Assembly (NCBI RefSeq): GCF_015832195.1
Contig: NC_052016.1
Location: 84,326,547 to 84,390,546, forward strand
Source of the DNA: Motacilla alba alba
Taxonomy: Eukaryota > Chordata > Aves > Passeriformes > Motacillidae
Length of the DNA: 64,000 nucleotides
Direction of reading: 5' to 3'
Below, piece after piece: positions 10,535 to 20,595 of this stretch (position 1 is its first letter; the number at the start of each line of letters is the position of its first letter). A program made the translations under genes and the position numbers. A model generated the notes under the pieces. That model was not told the origin of the DNA. It saw nothing but the letters and a program-made list of their open reading frames with translations, and ran no database searches.

Positions 10535-13263
10535 CTGGCATCTGCTGAGTGGGCTGGAGACCCGACAAAGAATAAGGTTTGACTTGTCTACAGAAACAGT
10601 TGGCAGCTCCCAAGATTCACTTTTAATGTCATCAGAGTTGACATTCCCTTGAGAAGTTTGCCTTGCAGAGTCATTCTCTTGGTCCCTCTGCAGTCCCAGG
10701 CAGAGGGCAGCCTGCTGGTAGGTGCTGGAGCTGATGTGACTGTCCTTGCAGACAAACCTACCAGAGCCTTCGGATAGAAGCCTGCTCAGTGGAGCATAGC
10801 TATGGTGTGAATTAGCCTGCAGTAGTGTAGTAATTTATGTAGCTATATTGTCACACTGTGTACAGAGCCTGAGAAGTGTCTCCTGTTTACTGCAATTGAA
10901 GCACTTATCCTTGTTTCAGCAGTAAACTTAACAGCAGCTAAAAATAGAAGCTATCGAGCTTCACAGTAAGCAGAAGGAATGAGTTGCATGAGATAATGAT
11001 CTCTCAGTCCTGCAGAGCACCTGAGCAGTCCTTGACTCCTTTAAAAGTGTCTGTGTTAAGGCTGAACTTTTCTCCTTTTCCAGACCTAGCCATGCTACTG
11101 GGAGTCATGACTGCCCTTCTCCTGGAGATTTTTTCCCTACCAGTGAACTAGAGCTCCAGGACCATCCCCTAATCTACTTTGCCACTTTAAAATCAGTTAC
11201 TTTAGCCCAAAATAAATTAGAAGATGTGGTGGATGAGCAGGTGAGGTAGAAGAAGGGCAACAAACATCTTTATTAAGGAGAGAGAGGAGGGGACAAAAAT
11301 GTAGCCCCTTTCCAAGTCACTGAAACTGTGAGACTGTCACTCTTGCTGTTAGAGATGGAAGGCCTTGAACACTTCAATTTCACAATTTTTACCTTCAGCT
11401 GCTTCATTTTATACTGAACATGTAGTTATACTGAAGAGCTTCTGCTTGTGTGTGATAAGCCCGTCTTGGGCTTAAGAGGGAAGAGCTTCTGAGAACAAGA
11501 ATTAAAAATGCTCCGACAGAGCAAAAAAAGATAATTTTAATCCACTCCTTCAGATGTATATGTGTAAGTGGCAGACACATCTTGTTCTTTCACTGATGTG
11601 GAAGAAGAAAATTTGTGCAGTGTGTTTGTACTCTTTACCCATGTTGGAGGGTTAGGATGTTATGAATCTATGTTAGAAAATATTTATTTTGTGTGAACCT
11701 CCTTGTGTTGTGTAACTTTTGGGTTTGAACTAACCATGCATATGTGTAACCAGGTAGCTTGGCCATGATTGATCACTATCTACTGGCAACCTGTAAAATT
11801 TGGCCTTTGACAACAGTGCAGAAGAAGAGAAATTAAACTAGAAGAAACTCAAAAGGTCTGTGGCAGAGCTTCTGAGAGACATATCTGATGAATGGTCCTT
11901 TAATAAAGTATTTTTAATATCCACAAGGCATCATAAATGCTATTTTTTATTTATACATCTGCTCTTTTTGCCACAGCAGACACTGTCAGCCCACTGAAAC
12001 TGTCAGCTCCTGTCCAGCCTATGATTCACAGTATCCACAGATCTTTCTCTACAAAACTGCTACCTAAATAATTGTTTCCTTTTTTCCTCCATTTGTGCTT
12101 GCACAATTCATTATTTGTACTTAAACATAGAACTTTGCACCTGTCACTGTTTAGTAGCAGCCTATGTCTCTGTAGATCATAGCTGTAATATATCAGTTTA
12201 ATTTTATCCTCTCAGCTTCAAGTAAATGTGTAAATAGAAGAGCCAGACTTTATTTCATCATCCAATTTGATAATGAAAACACTAAATACTCCTGAACTCA
12301 GACAAACTGGTCAAATCCCCACTCTGTTGCTCCCCCTACTCTGATAGTAATTCACTAATATCTTGACTCTGAGCATGAGCTCTGGAACTAGCAAAAGTAG
12401 TTTCCTCCAGACTGTTTCCTTAGCTTACACACTAGAGAGTCATCTTAGATAGCCAAAACTTCTTCTGGAGTCAAGATATGTGACATCATCCTATCCTTCA
12501 TGTACGAGCCTGTTAATTTGTTGTAGTAGGAAATCAGAATGATCTGGGATTATACCCAACTGATAGATCTGATAGATTCATACAGCCTGGTACTCATCTA
12601 TAATGATCTTCTGTAGACTAATATGATTTAATTCATTTTTTCTCCATTTTCCACATATATATACTTTTTGTTTCTTCCCATCCTCCTCTAGGCCAAGAGA
12701 TTTCTCCATTAAATCGCTCAGTGCCCTATGATGAAGTTCATTGAACTTCCATCCAATCTGAAAATATCTGATTCATCTAGGAACATTCTAGGTATGCAAT
12801 TCAGTGGTTTCAGCAACCGTGACAATATCTGCTGTGTTTTACTTAGGCTGTAATAAACAAAGCACTACATCAGTGGCAACACTGAAATCAATGGAAGTTG
12901 TTCTCATGTCCAGACTAAGCTCTCCATGTTTCTGTAATCGATAGCAAAGCCCAGAGCTAGAGAACCCTGTGTTTCCCAAATGTCTTTGGGAACAGTCTGG
13001 CTGATGGTTTTAAATTTTGCCTTCAAGGTGGCTTACAGTCTCGTCTTTTCCCTCCTCTTTCTTTGGTTGCTAGGAGAGGGGTTTATAAAGCTGCTTCCAG
13101 GAAAGCTTTCTGACAAGTCCTCTGCTGCAGGAAGAGGGCAAAGTCAGATGCAATTCTTGCTTTCATACCAACACAATTGTTTTTGCAGGAGCTCAGAGCA
13201 CCAAAGCCATCCTGGGTTTGCTGGAATCTACTTCAGCTTCACAACTTTAATGTGATTTCTGAC
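10535..13263. other. Non-coding stretch after the truncated provirus
   Basis: Retroviral leader sequence may continue to about 10640, but no gag frame follows. The rest is AT-rich unique sequence without a recognisable gene or repeat. Open frames, such as the hydrophobic one at 12980-13255, show no family signature. That one sits directly downstream of the receptor relic and overlaps none of its sequence. Confidence 0.5.
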
Positions 13264-14420
13264 TTAGTCATGTAGTTTTTGCTCCTGAACTACTTGCTCC
13301 TGGATGTATTTGCTCCATTTACACCTTGAAGGAGAGAGCATGACTTGCTGTAAGTTGTCTCCCACCACGACATAAAGCAATAGGTTGCCACATGTGTTGA
13401 GTGGAGCCAGTGGCCGAGCAACACAGTAGGCAGAATGGATTTATTCTCCATGTGACAGCCGACTGGACACAACTGTAATTAACCTGAGCAGTTGTCTAAG
13501 ATTGGAAGAAAAACTTTCCAAACAATATTAAAATTAATAACATGAAGAGCAGTCTTTTAATGAAAACTTTCATTAAAGGACTGCTCTTCATATTATCAAT
13601 TCTAATATTGTTTGGAAAGTTTTTCTTCCAATCTTAGACAACAGAGCCATCCAAAAGACATGGAAGGGAAGGAAGTACACATAGAAGACCACTAAGAGGA
13701 CAACAGCAAGTCTTAGAGCTTTTTGTTTGTAGCAAGCCCATGTGTGGGGCCAGTGGCCGAGGTGCAAATGATGAGCACATAGCACAGAGTCACTGTCAGT
13801 AAGGGCAAGAAGAAGGCCAGGCTGGTCAGCAGCCACCTGATTGCGCCCAGGTTTGCAGAGCTGGTAAGGTTGAGGCATGAGGACCTTATGTTTTGTGTCC
13901 CTTTTGAAGAGATCAAGAAATTGAGAGGGCTGACAGCTTCCAGTGCCATCAACCAAATGGTTGTGCAAGCCACCACTGTCCACCACTTCCTCTGGATGGG
14001 GAAGAAATTCATTGTGTCAAACGTGACCATGAAGGCACTGAAGCAGGTGAGGAAGAGGATGCTGCAGAACAATCTGAAGTGGAAGCTGAAGCAGATGAAC
14101 TTGCACATGAATTCATCAAAAAATTGAGTGCCCCCCAGTATCACAGTAGTGCATCAGGAAGGGAAGGCCAGTGAGGTAGAGCAGATCTGTGAGTGCCATA
14201 TTCAGCCTGATTATGGTGCTGCTCTTTCAAGGTCTCATCTTGAAGCTGCAAACATAAATGACAGTGAAACTTCCCGGGAAGCCCAGCAGGAAGATCATGT
14301 TATACATTATGTGGAGGTACAAAGTCTTCAGACCAGCTTCCACACAGTGCATTTGGGAAAATCACCTTCAGTGTCTTGCTGGGTGATGGAGTTGGCTAAG
14401 TTGTCATTTGTTGTGTTCAT
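13264..14420 (-). pseudogene. OXGR1-like receptor pseudogene (2-oxoglutarate receptor family)
   Basis: OXGR1 is a class A receptor for 2-oxoglutarate that sits in the plasma membrane. Read on minus from the ATG at 14420, the relic shows an N-terminal glycosylation-type start (MNTTND), TM1 (IFLLGFPG), TM2 (DLLYLTGLPFLMHY), TM3 (FMCKFICFSFHF), extracellular loop 2 (SCLNLTSS), TM5, TM6 (FYVYFLPFH), TM7 (CGNLLLYVVVGDNLQQ) and a TAA stop at 13264-13266. Length without the 152-bp insert is about 1005 nt, against 337 codons in human OXGR1. It is broken. A stop lies at 14328-14330 together with a frameshift, a Trp-to-stop change at 14227-14229, a frameshift in the A6 run at 14118-14123, a further frameshift near 13740, and a stop just before the TM7 region. 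The TM3 arginine that binds the carboxylate is Cys (14091-14093), and the FRY motif is lost. OXGR1 coding is normally one exon, so a processed origin cannot be judged. A paralogue of OXGR1 is also possible. Confidence 0.88.
13491..13642. repeat. 152-bp near-perfect palindrome inside the receptor relic
   Basis: Arms of 76 nt (13491-13566 and 13567-13642) are complementary with only about five mismatches and almost no loop (the central A/C pair). All the mismatches I see are transitions. It interrupts the receptor between TM6 and the TM7 region. The flanks show no convincing target-site duplication: only 'gagc' recurs nearby. Left-flank coding and right-flank coding continue the receptor when the palindrome is skipped. 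It could be a foldback (MITE-like) element or a template-switch inverted duplication. Confidence 0.9.
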
Positions 14421-14901
14421 GTTTTCTCCTTAGCTGTTAAGGAAGAGAGAAATGTTTAGTGTTCACTGACAGATAAGACTCCTCACATCTCATTAAAAAC
14501 AATTTATAATCAGGTCTTTCCTTTCAGCTGCTCATCAGTGCTTCTATTAAAGTGACTTTTATGAATAAGGAAAGACCTTGCTGTGTTGATAAGAACTGAT
14601 CTTGATCTAGAAGCCTTTATCATATCTATATAGATCCAAGTTTATTTTAAAATGCATATTTCAGGAAGGCACAAGGCACAATACATACTACAGAGGCACA
14701 ATAAAGCTGTAATATAAGGGATTCCCAGGCCCATAGTGTTGGATGTGTGTCCCCTGATATACAATGTTCACTTTCTGCTCTCATCAGGGGTCAAATGGAG
14801 AAGGACAGATTAGCTGCATTGTGCTACTGACCAAAAGTATAGAGGGTAAATTCCAGAACATAACTGTTCCATAAAAGGCATTTGCAGCCCTGTTGGTTAA
14901 G
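14421..14901. other. Non-coding stretch upstream of the receptor relic
   Basis: This would hold the upstream region of the minus-strand receptor. I see no TATA box or CpG island and no repeat that I can name. Nothing else is supported. Confidence 0.45.
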
Positions 14902-15141
14902 TAAAAAAAAAAAACAAAAACCAAAAACAAAACAAAACAAAACAAAAAAAACCAAAAAACAAAAAAAAAAAACAAAAAAAAAACAAAAAAACAAAAAAAA
15001 ACCACCCAAAAACAAACAAAAAAAAACCAAAAAACAAAAAAACCCCAAAAAAAACACCCCCAAAAAAAAAAAAACCACAAAAAAACAACAAAAAAACACA
15101 AAAAAAACCCCCATAGCAAAACAAAACAAACCCCAAAAAAC
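14902..15141. repeat. A/C-only low-complexity tract, about 240 bp
   Basis: The plus strand is almost entirely A with C singles and short C runs, with only one short break ('catagc' near 15111). Long open frames on the minus strand (Phe/Cys/Val-rich) and on plus (Lys-rich) are products of this bias and not genes. It resembles an A-rich tail grown by slippage, but no retroposon body is visible on its 5' side. Shorter tracts of the same style occur at 29086-29145 and 46074-46140, and on the other strand at 26826-26890. Confidence 0.9.
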
Positions 15142-16244
15142 AAAAGGTGGATACTGAAGTGTTTCACATTCTTTTTGCTACTGGGGTTGGTTAATATTTT
15201 TATATTTTTCTTCTTGCTTCTTGGAAACCACTGATAGAGAAATATTTCATTAATTTAGTTCATTAACAAGATTGATGTTGCCAAGAAATAAGTTATTTTT
15301 AGGATTGTCGTTAGCTGCTATGTAAATTTCCATCCCAGTAAAATGTTTAAATGGTGCTTTGACATTAGTCTTAGATAGAAACTTTCTGAAACATCCAAAT
15401 AAATTCATCCACTTTTGTAAAGCAGCCAATTGCAAGATACAATATGGGACATGAGCAGGATTCGAGGAACATAAAGACAGCCTGGTATAGTCTCTACAGC
15501 AGAAAATAGACAGTCACTGATGCACATAGCATCAGCGCCATTAGTTAACATGGCATTCAGTAAATACATTTTCTGTGAAGAAATGCCCTCTTCTAAAATG
15601 GAGCAAATATTCTGCTGGAAGAAAATTAATACATCTAGCATAATTTTTTTTCCAGAGGAATGCAGCTTCTTATAGGATGATGCCTGTCCTCAAATTACTG
15701 TGGCCTGGATCTGTTAAAATAGATCCTACTGAATCACTGCTTCTGTTTCTTGTTTCACTCTGAATTTTCTTGCTGTAGCTTCTACCCTCACTTGTGAGAT
15801 CACACAGAAAAAGGTTGCAGGATTTGGATTCAAACTTGTATAGAACATTTGGTTCAAACATATTTAAAATACTTTGAAAACTGAAGCTGGAGCTTGAAAA
15901 GATGTATGCCAAACACTGGCAATGGTGTTTAAAGAGCAAAACAGTTTTAAACCCCTTTTTATGGCTGGGGATGGTGCAGGAGTAGTTTGGATAAATCCAG
16001 GGGTCCTAGTTCACAGTTGTGAAGCAATGCCATCATTCCCAAACAAAACTGAAGTCTCTGCTGTGGCTAATGGTTAACCACGCTGGCAGCAGCAGCTGCA
16101 CCCTGCATAGGCTGTGCTGTGCTCTCTCACGCTGGGAGCACCAGGGCTGTGCCCATCCCAGGGCTGGGAGCTGCTCCCCACACCACTTTCTTTGTGGTTC
16201 TGGGAGAATTTCATTCTGTCAGTAGCTTGCTCACCACCAACCAG
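15142..16244. other. Non-coding stretch, nothing recognised
   Basis: This is unique AT-rich sequence, with a GC-richer part at about 16070-16200. No gene or repeat is recognised. Confidence 0.5.
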
Positions 16245-16249
16245 CATGC
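16245..16249. other. Target-site duplication, left copy (CATGC)
   Basis: CATGC directly precedes the LTR and is repeated exactly at 17042-17046. A 5-bp duplication is typical of ERVL-type integration and also of some other groups. Confidence 0.75.
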
Positions 16250-16305
16250 TGTTGTAGTGTTAAAAATAAGAAGCTTGACTAGGCCAATATTCAAGCAGCA
16301 ATCAA

Positions 16306-16311
16306 TTTATT
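16306..16311 (-). terminator. Solo-LTR polyadenylation signal
   Basis: Plus-strand TTTATT reads AATAAA on minus, about 56 bases before the LTR 3' end, as expected between R and U5. Confidence 0.65.
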
Positions 16312-16402
16312 AATTAAGGTGGTAAAGTATGAGCAAAACAGCGCTGGGTACAGTGGGGGAAGTTTTCCCTCCAACTGCACACCGATGGTTGGGGCGTACA
16401 GA

Positions 16403-16410
16403 TATTTATA
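16403..16410 (-). promoter_or_regulatory. Solo-LTR TATA box
   Basis: The minus strand reads 'tataaata', about 95 bases before the polyadenylation signal. This is the normal core promoter position in an LTR. Present activity is unknown. Confidence 0.6.
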
Positions 16411-17041
16411 GGGGCATACATAAGCTTTTCTCAGCAGTTTCTATTCCTAATTTTTACGTCACAATTCTATACACTATTGTGAGTTAGTTTTCTCAGGATG
16501 TACCCCAGAAAGGAGTATTCCCAGATGGTGGGGTCCGACTTCCGAAAGAAGAAAGAGGTCTTCCAGCAGGTGCGGTCCAGACTCCAGATGTGGGCCCACC
16601 TTTTAATTGCAAAGACTATAAATCTCATAGCAGTGATGTCCAGCTTCCCTTGGTCGAAGCTATCAATCCTTGGGTTGATGTTCATCTTCCTTTCTCAAGC
16701 TGCTTTTTACTGTTTTGCTAAGGTGTTGAGATAAGCATATTTCCTTTACATATATTCTAAACTTATATTTTCAAAGTTCCTTACTACAAGCAATATTCTA
16801 AAATTATACTTCAAAAGGTTATTATTGCAAAGCTGTTTAATCCTTAGCTACGTGCAAAAAGTTCCTGTCCAGTAGCAACATCCTTAAAGCTTTATTTTAG
16901 ATGCTATAAAAGTTAATTGCAAACAAAGGATAAGTTCAAAGGCCTTCTTCCATGCTTTACTCCCTCAGTTATTTTTTTTTTGGAATTCATCCTTTAATTG
17001 TCCTATGATCAGTTTCCATACATATCACAATCATAAGCACA

Positions 17042-17046
17042 CATGC
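17042..17046. other. Target-site duplication, right copy (CATGC)
   Basis: This is the exact partner of 16245-16249, directly after the LTR. Confidence 0.75.
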
Positions 17047-17479
17047 TGCCTGTGTGTACCTGACACGAAACACAGCTTTGTATCTCACAGTAGCAAACCG
17101 TGTAGGCCAGAGGGTAAATGCCTGTGATCACCAAAAAGCACATCAGTGGCACTCTGTGCGGTCCCTGCTGGTGGCCACTTGCCCTCAGGGGCTTTTGGAG
17201 CCTTTGCTATCCATGTGCTCTATGTCATGGCTGGATGCAGGTCAAGGAACTCCCTCAGAGGCCAGACCACATCCCAGGCCCTGCACTGGTTACAGAAACA
17301 CAAAATGGGCACAAGCATTGCAAGAAAAGCATGTGGGTGTGGGGTGTCAGTTCTGAACTGCCCTAAGGTTACAACAGGTTACAACAGGGACCAAAGGAAG
17401 AAGACACTGAGTCTTTGCTGTTGGCCTTGTTGTTTTGCTGTCTGAATTACAAATAGAATTTAGACAAAACTTAAATCTA

Positions 17480-18060
17480 ATTAAGGAACAGTTTGTACTG
17501 TGGCAGATTTTATCACACTAAGTAATTGGCCATAATGGCACTTCTGCAGCCCAGGCTGAGGGCAAATGATATATGCTGTAGACACATAATGAACTTTAAA
17601 TAAATTATCCAAAAGCAGAACTTGTACTAGAAGGGAACTAGATTATTGAAATAGAAACCCTCTTTCAGTCTTAATGGTGGAGTTACTGCTTTATTACATG
17701 GTATTCTTTACTGTAACCAATTGATTGGAGTCACTTTAAAAAATGTTGTGATTGCATGTCTTTAATTGCAGTCACGTATAAGGGAAACTTGTCTGCTTCT
17801 GCATTGCGATAATTTAATTACAGCCTGCTGGAAATAAAAGCCAAATGGCTGCAGCCATGGCAAAGTAACCTAGTGCCTGTAATTGGACTATATTTCACAC
17901 AGATGTGTTGCTGAATAAATTAAATAGAATTTGGCTCGCAGTGTTCAACTCTTCAACTGACTTAGATTTAAAAGACACAAATGATATACTTAGGGATCAA
18001 GATGTGAGCCCTCCTTATCATTTATAATTCAGGAGATATTTTCATGCAGAAAGACCATGT
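17480..18060. promoter_or_regulatory. Candidate conserved non-coding element
   Basis: A repeat-free AT-rich block with several homeobox-core motifs (TAATTG, TTAATTA, ATTTAATT) and an uninterrupted unique texture, such as 'aaatggctgcagccatggc' near 17844. It has no reading frame. This is judged by composition and motif style only and has not been tested by alignment. Ordinary intergenic AT-rich DNA is the alternative. Confidence 0.3.
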
Positions 18061-19094
18061 GGATTTAACTCAAGTGTTGGATGCATCTCAGATAAGTTTA
18101 ATTTGTTCCATACATCCATCATCTTGTAACCCTTTACTCACCTCTCTCCACTTTGCCCTGCCTCCAAGTTCCTACATCTAAATCAAAATATGCATTTTAC
18201 TTATAAACCCTTAGTGTTGTCTTCTATCCTCTTCACCGCTGGTTTCTTAAATACCTTACTCCAGCAGGCAGAGTTTGCTTTTAAATTCCACAGGTTTGCG
18301 CAGTGAAACAGGCTGAGAAAGCCCCATGGGCTATCAGGCAAGCTTGGGAACATTCTGACTCTGTTCCCAGGTTTCTGCCAGGTGAGGACAGCATGGGCTC
18401 CACAGTGCTAAGTGAGAGCAGCTCTGCCCCCTCTCACCTACCTGCAGACTAGCAGCCATGCCCTCAGTAGCAGGGCTGTCCTGGTGTCACCTGTCCTCCC
18501 ATCTGGCCTCCAACACCTGCTTGGGACTTAGGGACCTACCCTGTCTCACTCTCGGCATGGACTGGGACTGCCTGTAACCTGTCCAGTTTGGCTGGAGTGG
18601 TTTGCTAGGGCTGCTTCCAGCCCTCAGTGAGGGAGGCAAGCCAGCAGCACTCAGGCAGTGAGAGGCAGCACCAGCTCAGTGCCTGTCTCAAGGAATACCC
18701 ATCCTCCGAGTCCCAGAGCACAGGAGAGGTGGGAGATGGGGGGAAGGATGCAGAAAGAGCAGGGGTTTAAACTGGCAGGAACTTCTCTGCAGAGAGCTAG
18801 GTGGATGCTGAGAGCTCTAACTAAACCCTTGCCTCTCAAGGAGACCAAAGCTCTCCAAACTTGGAGGCTGGTGGGATCTGTTGTCCCTCTGCATAGATGG
18901 ATCTGACACTGAGAAGAGCAAGGACTGTGAAACCAGGGCTCAAATGGGTCTTGTGGCTGGGAGAGATATCCAAGACCATGTGATTGTGAGGGCAACCCAG
19001 ATGGAGACAGGTTTTGATGGAGAAAAGGGCTGCATGAATGTCAGATAACTACCCTGACCATGTCACATGACTCATTCATTTTCAGCTGACTTGT
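18061..19094. other. Non-coding stretch, nothing recognised
   Basis: This is GC-richer around 18340-18960 with little CpG. Open frames of up to about 114 codons show no family signature. No repeat is recognised. Confidence 0.5.
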
Positions 19095-19950
19095 CCAGAG
19101 GTCAGAGGAAAGGTTTTGAAGAGAGATCTGGAGAGGCTAGATCAATGGGCTGAAGTCAAATTTAGAAGGTTCAGTGAGGCCAAGTTCCAGGTGTTGCACT
19201 TGGATCACAGCAATCCCACACACCACTCCAGGTTTGGGGAAGAATGGCTGGGAAACTGCCTGGCAGAAAAGGATCTGGGGGTGCTGGTCAAGACCCAGCT
19301 GACCATGATCTAGAATGTGCCATTGGCCAAGGAGGCAAATGTCATTCTGGCCTGTATCAGCAATAGTGTGGCCAGCAGGAGCAGAGCAGTGATTGCTCCT
19401 CTGTACTCACCCCTGCCGAGGCCGTACCTCCAAGTGCTGCCTTCAGCTCTGGGCCCCTCACTATCAGGAGGACATTGAGGAGCTGGAGTATGTCCAGAGA
19501 AGGAACATGAGTCTTACTCAGAGGGGTCTAGATATTAAGTGATGTGAAGAGTAACTGAAGAAGCTGGGGGCATGTAGTCTGGAGAAAAGGAGGCTGAGGG
19601 AGGACTTTATCACTCTCTACAACTTGTGCTCTACAGCTGCCTGTAGCTAGATGGGGGTTGGCCTCTTCTCCCAGGCAACCAGTGGTAGAACAAGAGGAAA
19701 TGGCTTCAAGCTGTGCTGGTGGAGGTTCAGGTTGGACATTAGAAAGAATTTCTTCCCTGAAGGGGTGATTAGATGTTGGAATGGGCTGCCTAGGGAGGTG
19801 CAGGAGTCACCATCCCTGGAGATGTTCGAGAAACAACTGGACATGGCACTTAGTGTTAAGTTAGTCAACATGGTGGTGCTTAGTCAAAGGTTGGACTCAG
19901 TGATCTTGGATGTCTTTTCCAACCTTTACTATTCCATGGTTATATGAATG
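19095..19950 (+). mobile_element. CR1 LINE, 3' part with reverse-transcriptase remnant
   Basis: This is the largest CR1 copy here. The plus-strand translation from 19116 carries the CR1 reverse-transcriptase tail (for example WAEVKFRRFSEAKFQVLHL, then AEKDLGVLV), then breaks by stops and shifts. The 3' part includes 'gggaggtgcaggagtcaccatccctgg' and the typical end near 'attccatggttat'. It is truncated at the 5' side and non-functional. CR1 is the main LINE of birds and encodes the enzyme used to copy itself by target-primed reverse transcription. Confidence 0.93.
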
Positions 19951-20317
19951 AAGAAGCCTATGTCAAACTATGTGCTCCTTTTGATTATGGTTAATAAAAA
20001 TACCCAGCCTGCAGTGTGATCTGGAGCATTTTACAGTCCCCAAATTACTAGACAGTAAAGCAGGAGAAAGACCAGCACTTCCTTGAATGTGATGGCCAGC
20101 TCTCAAGAAGAGTCTGGCACAAATCTCCTCTTCCTTTGGAGATGGAAGAAGTGCTTATTCTCATGTGTTTCACTGCCTGTGCAGAGTGAATTGGAGGGAG
20201 CATGGCCCACCTAGAGGTTCCCGCTGTAACCATGGTGTGGATGTTGAAGATTTTATGGGATGACTCCATTTTCCAGTGTGTAGCTCTTGCTACAATGACC
20301 CTGCTGTGACCCTATTA

Positions 20318-20595
20318 TGACAGGTAGTGATAGCACAAGGGAGAATGGCTTTTAACTGAAAGGGGGAGGGTTTAGATTAAATCTAAGGAAGAAATCCTTT
20401 ACTATGAGAGTGATGGAACCTGGAATAGGTTGCCTAGAGGAGCTGTGGATGCCTCATCCCTGAAAGTGGTCAAATCCAGTTTGAATGAGGATCTGGTTGA
20501 GTGGGAGTTGCCTTCATGACATGGTGTTTGGAGCTAGATGATGTCTAAATGTTCCTTCCAATACAAATAATTCTATAATCCTATGATTTTATAAT
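20318..20595 (+). mobile_element. CR1 LINE fragment (3' end)
   Basis: The CR1 3' segment 'gtgatagcacaagggagaatgg' is followed by 'ggttgcctagaggagctgtgg', and it ends in 'attctataatcctatgat', the CR1 terminal-repeat style. It has the same strand as the copy at 19095-19950 but overlaps it in CR1 position, so this is a separate insertion. Confidence 0.9.

Larger units (their letters stand above)
16250..17041 (-). mobile_element. Solo LTR of an endogenous retrovirus
   Basis: A 792-bp element. On minus it begins TGTGCTTATG (17041 end) and finishes CACTACAACA (16250 end), so it has proper TG...CA ends. It is flanked by exact 5-bp CATGC repeats. Minus-strand TATA (16403-16410) and AATAAA (16306-16311) are in the right order. 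No internal retroviral sequence is present. The two outer ends sit on identical target duplications, so it arose by recombination between the two LTRs of a full provirus. The 5-bp duplication fits the ERVL group; the family is not identified. Reading frames inside are chance. Confidence 0.85.

Noticed and set aside
14784..15167. Several Phe/Cys/Val-rich or Lys-rich open frames on both strands
   Set aside because: They are produced by the A/C-only tract, which lacks stop codons in most frames.
19651..19947. Open frame of 98 codons that looks protein-like
   Set aside because: It lies in the CR1 3' part and is the remnant tail of the CR1 reverse-transcriptase frame, not a host gene.
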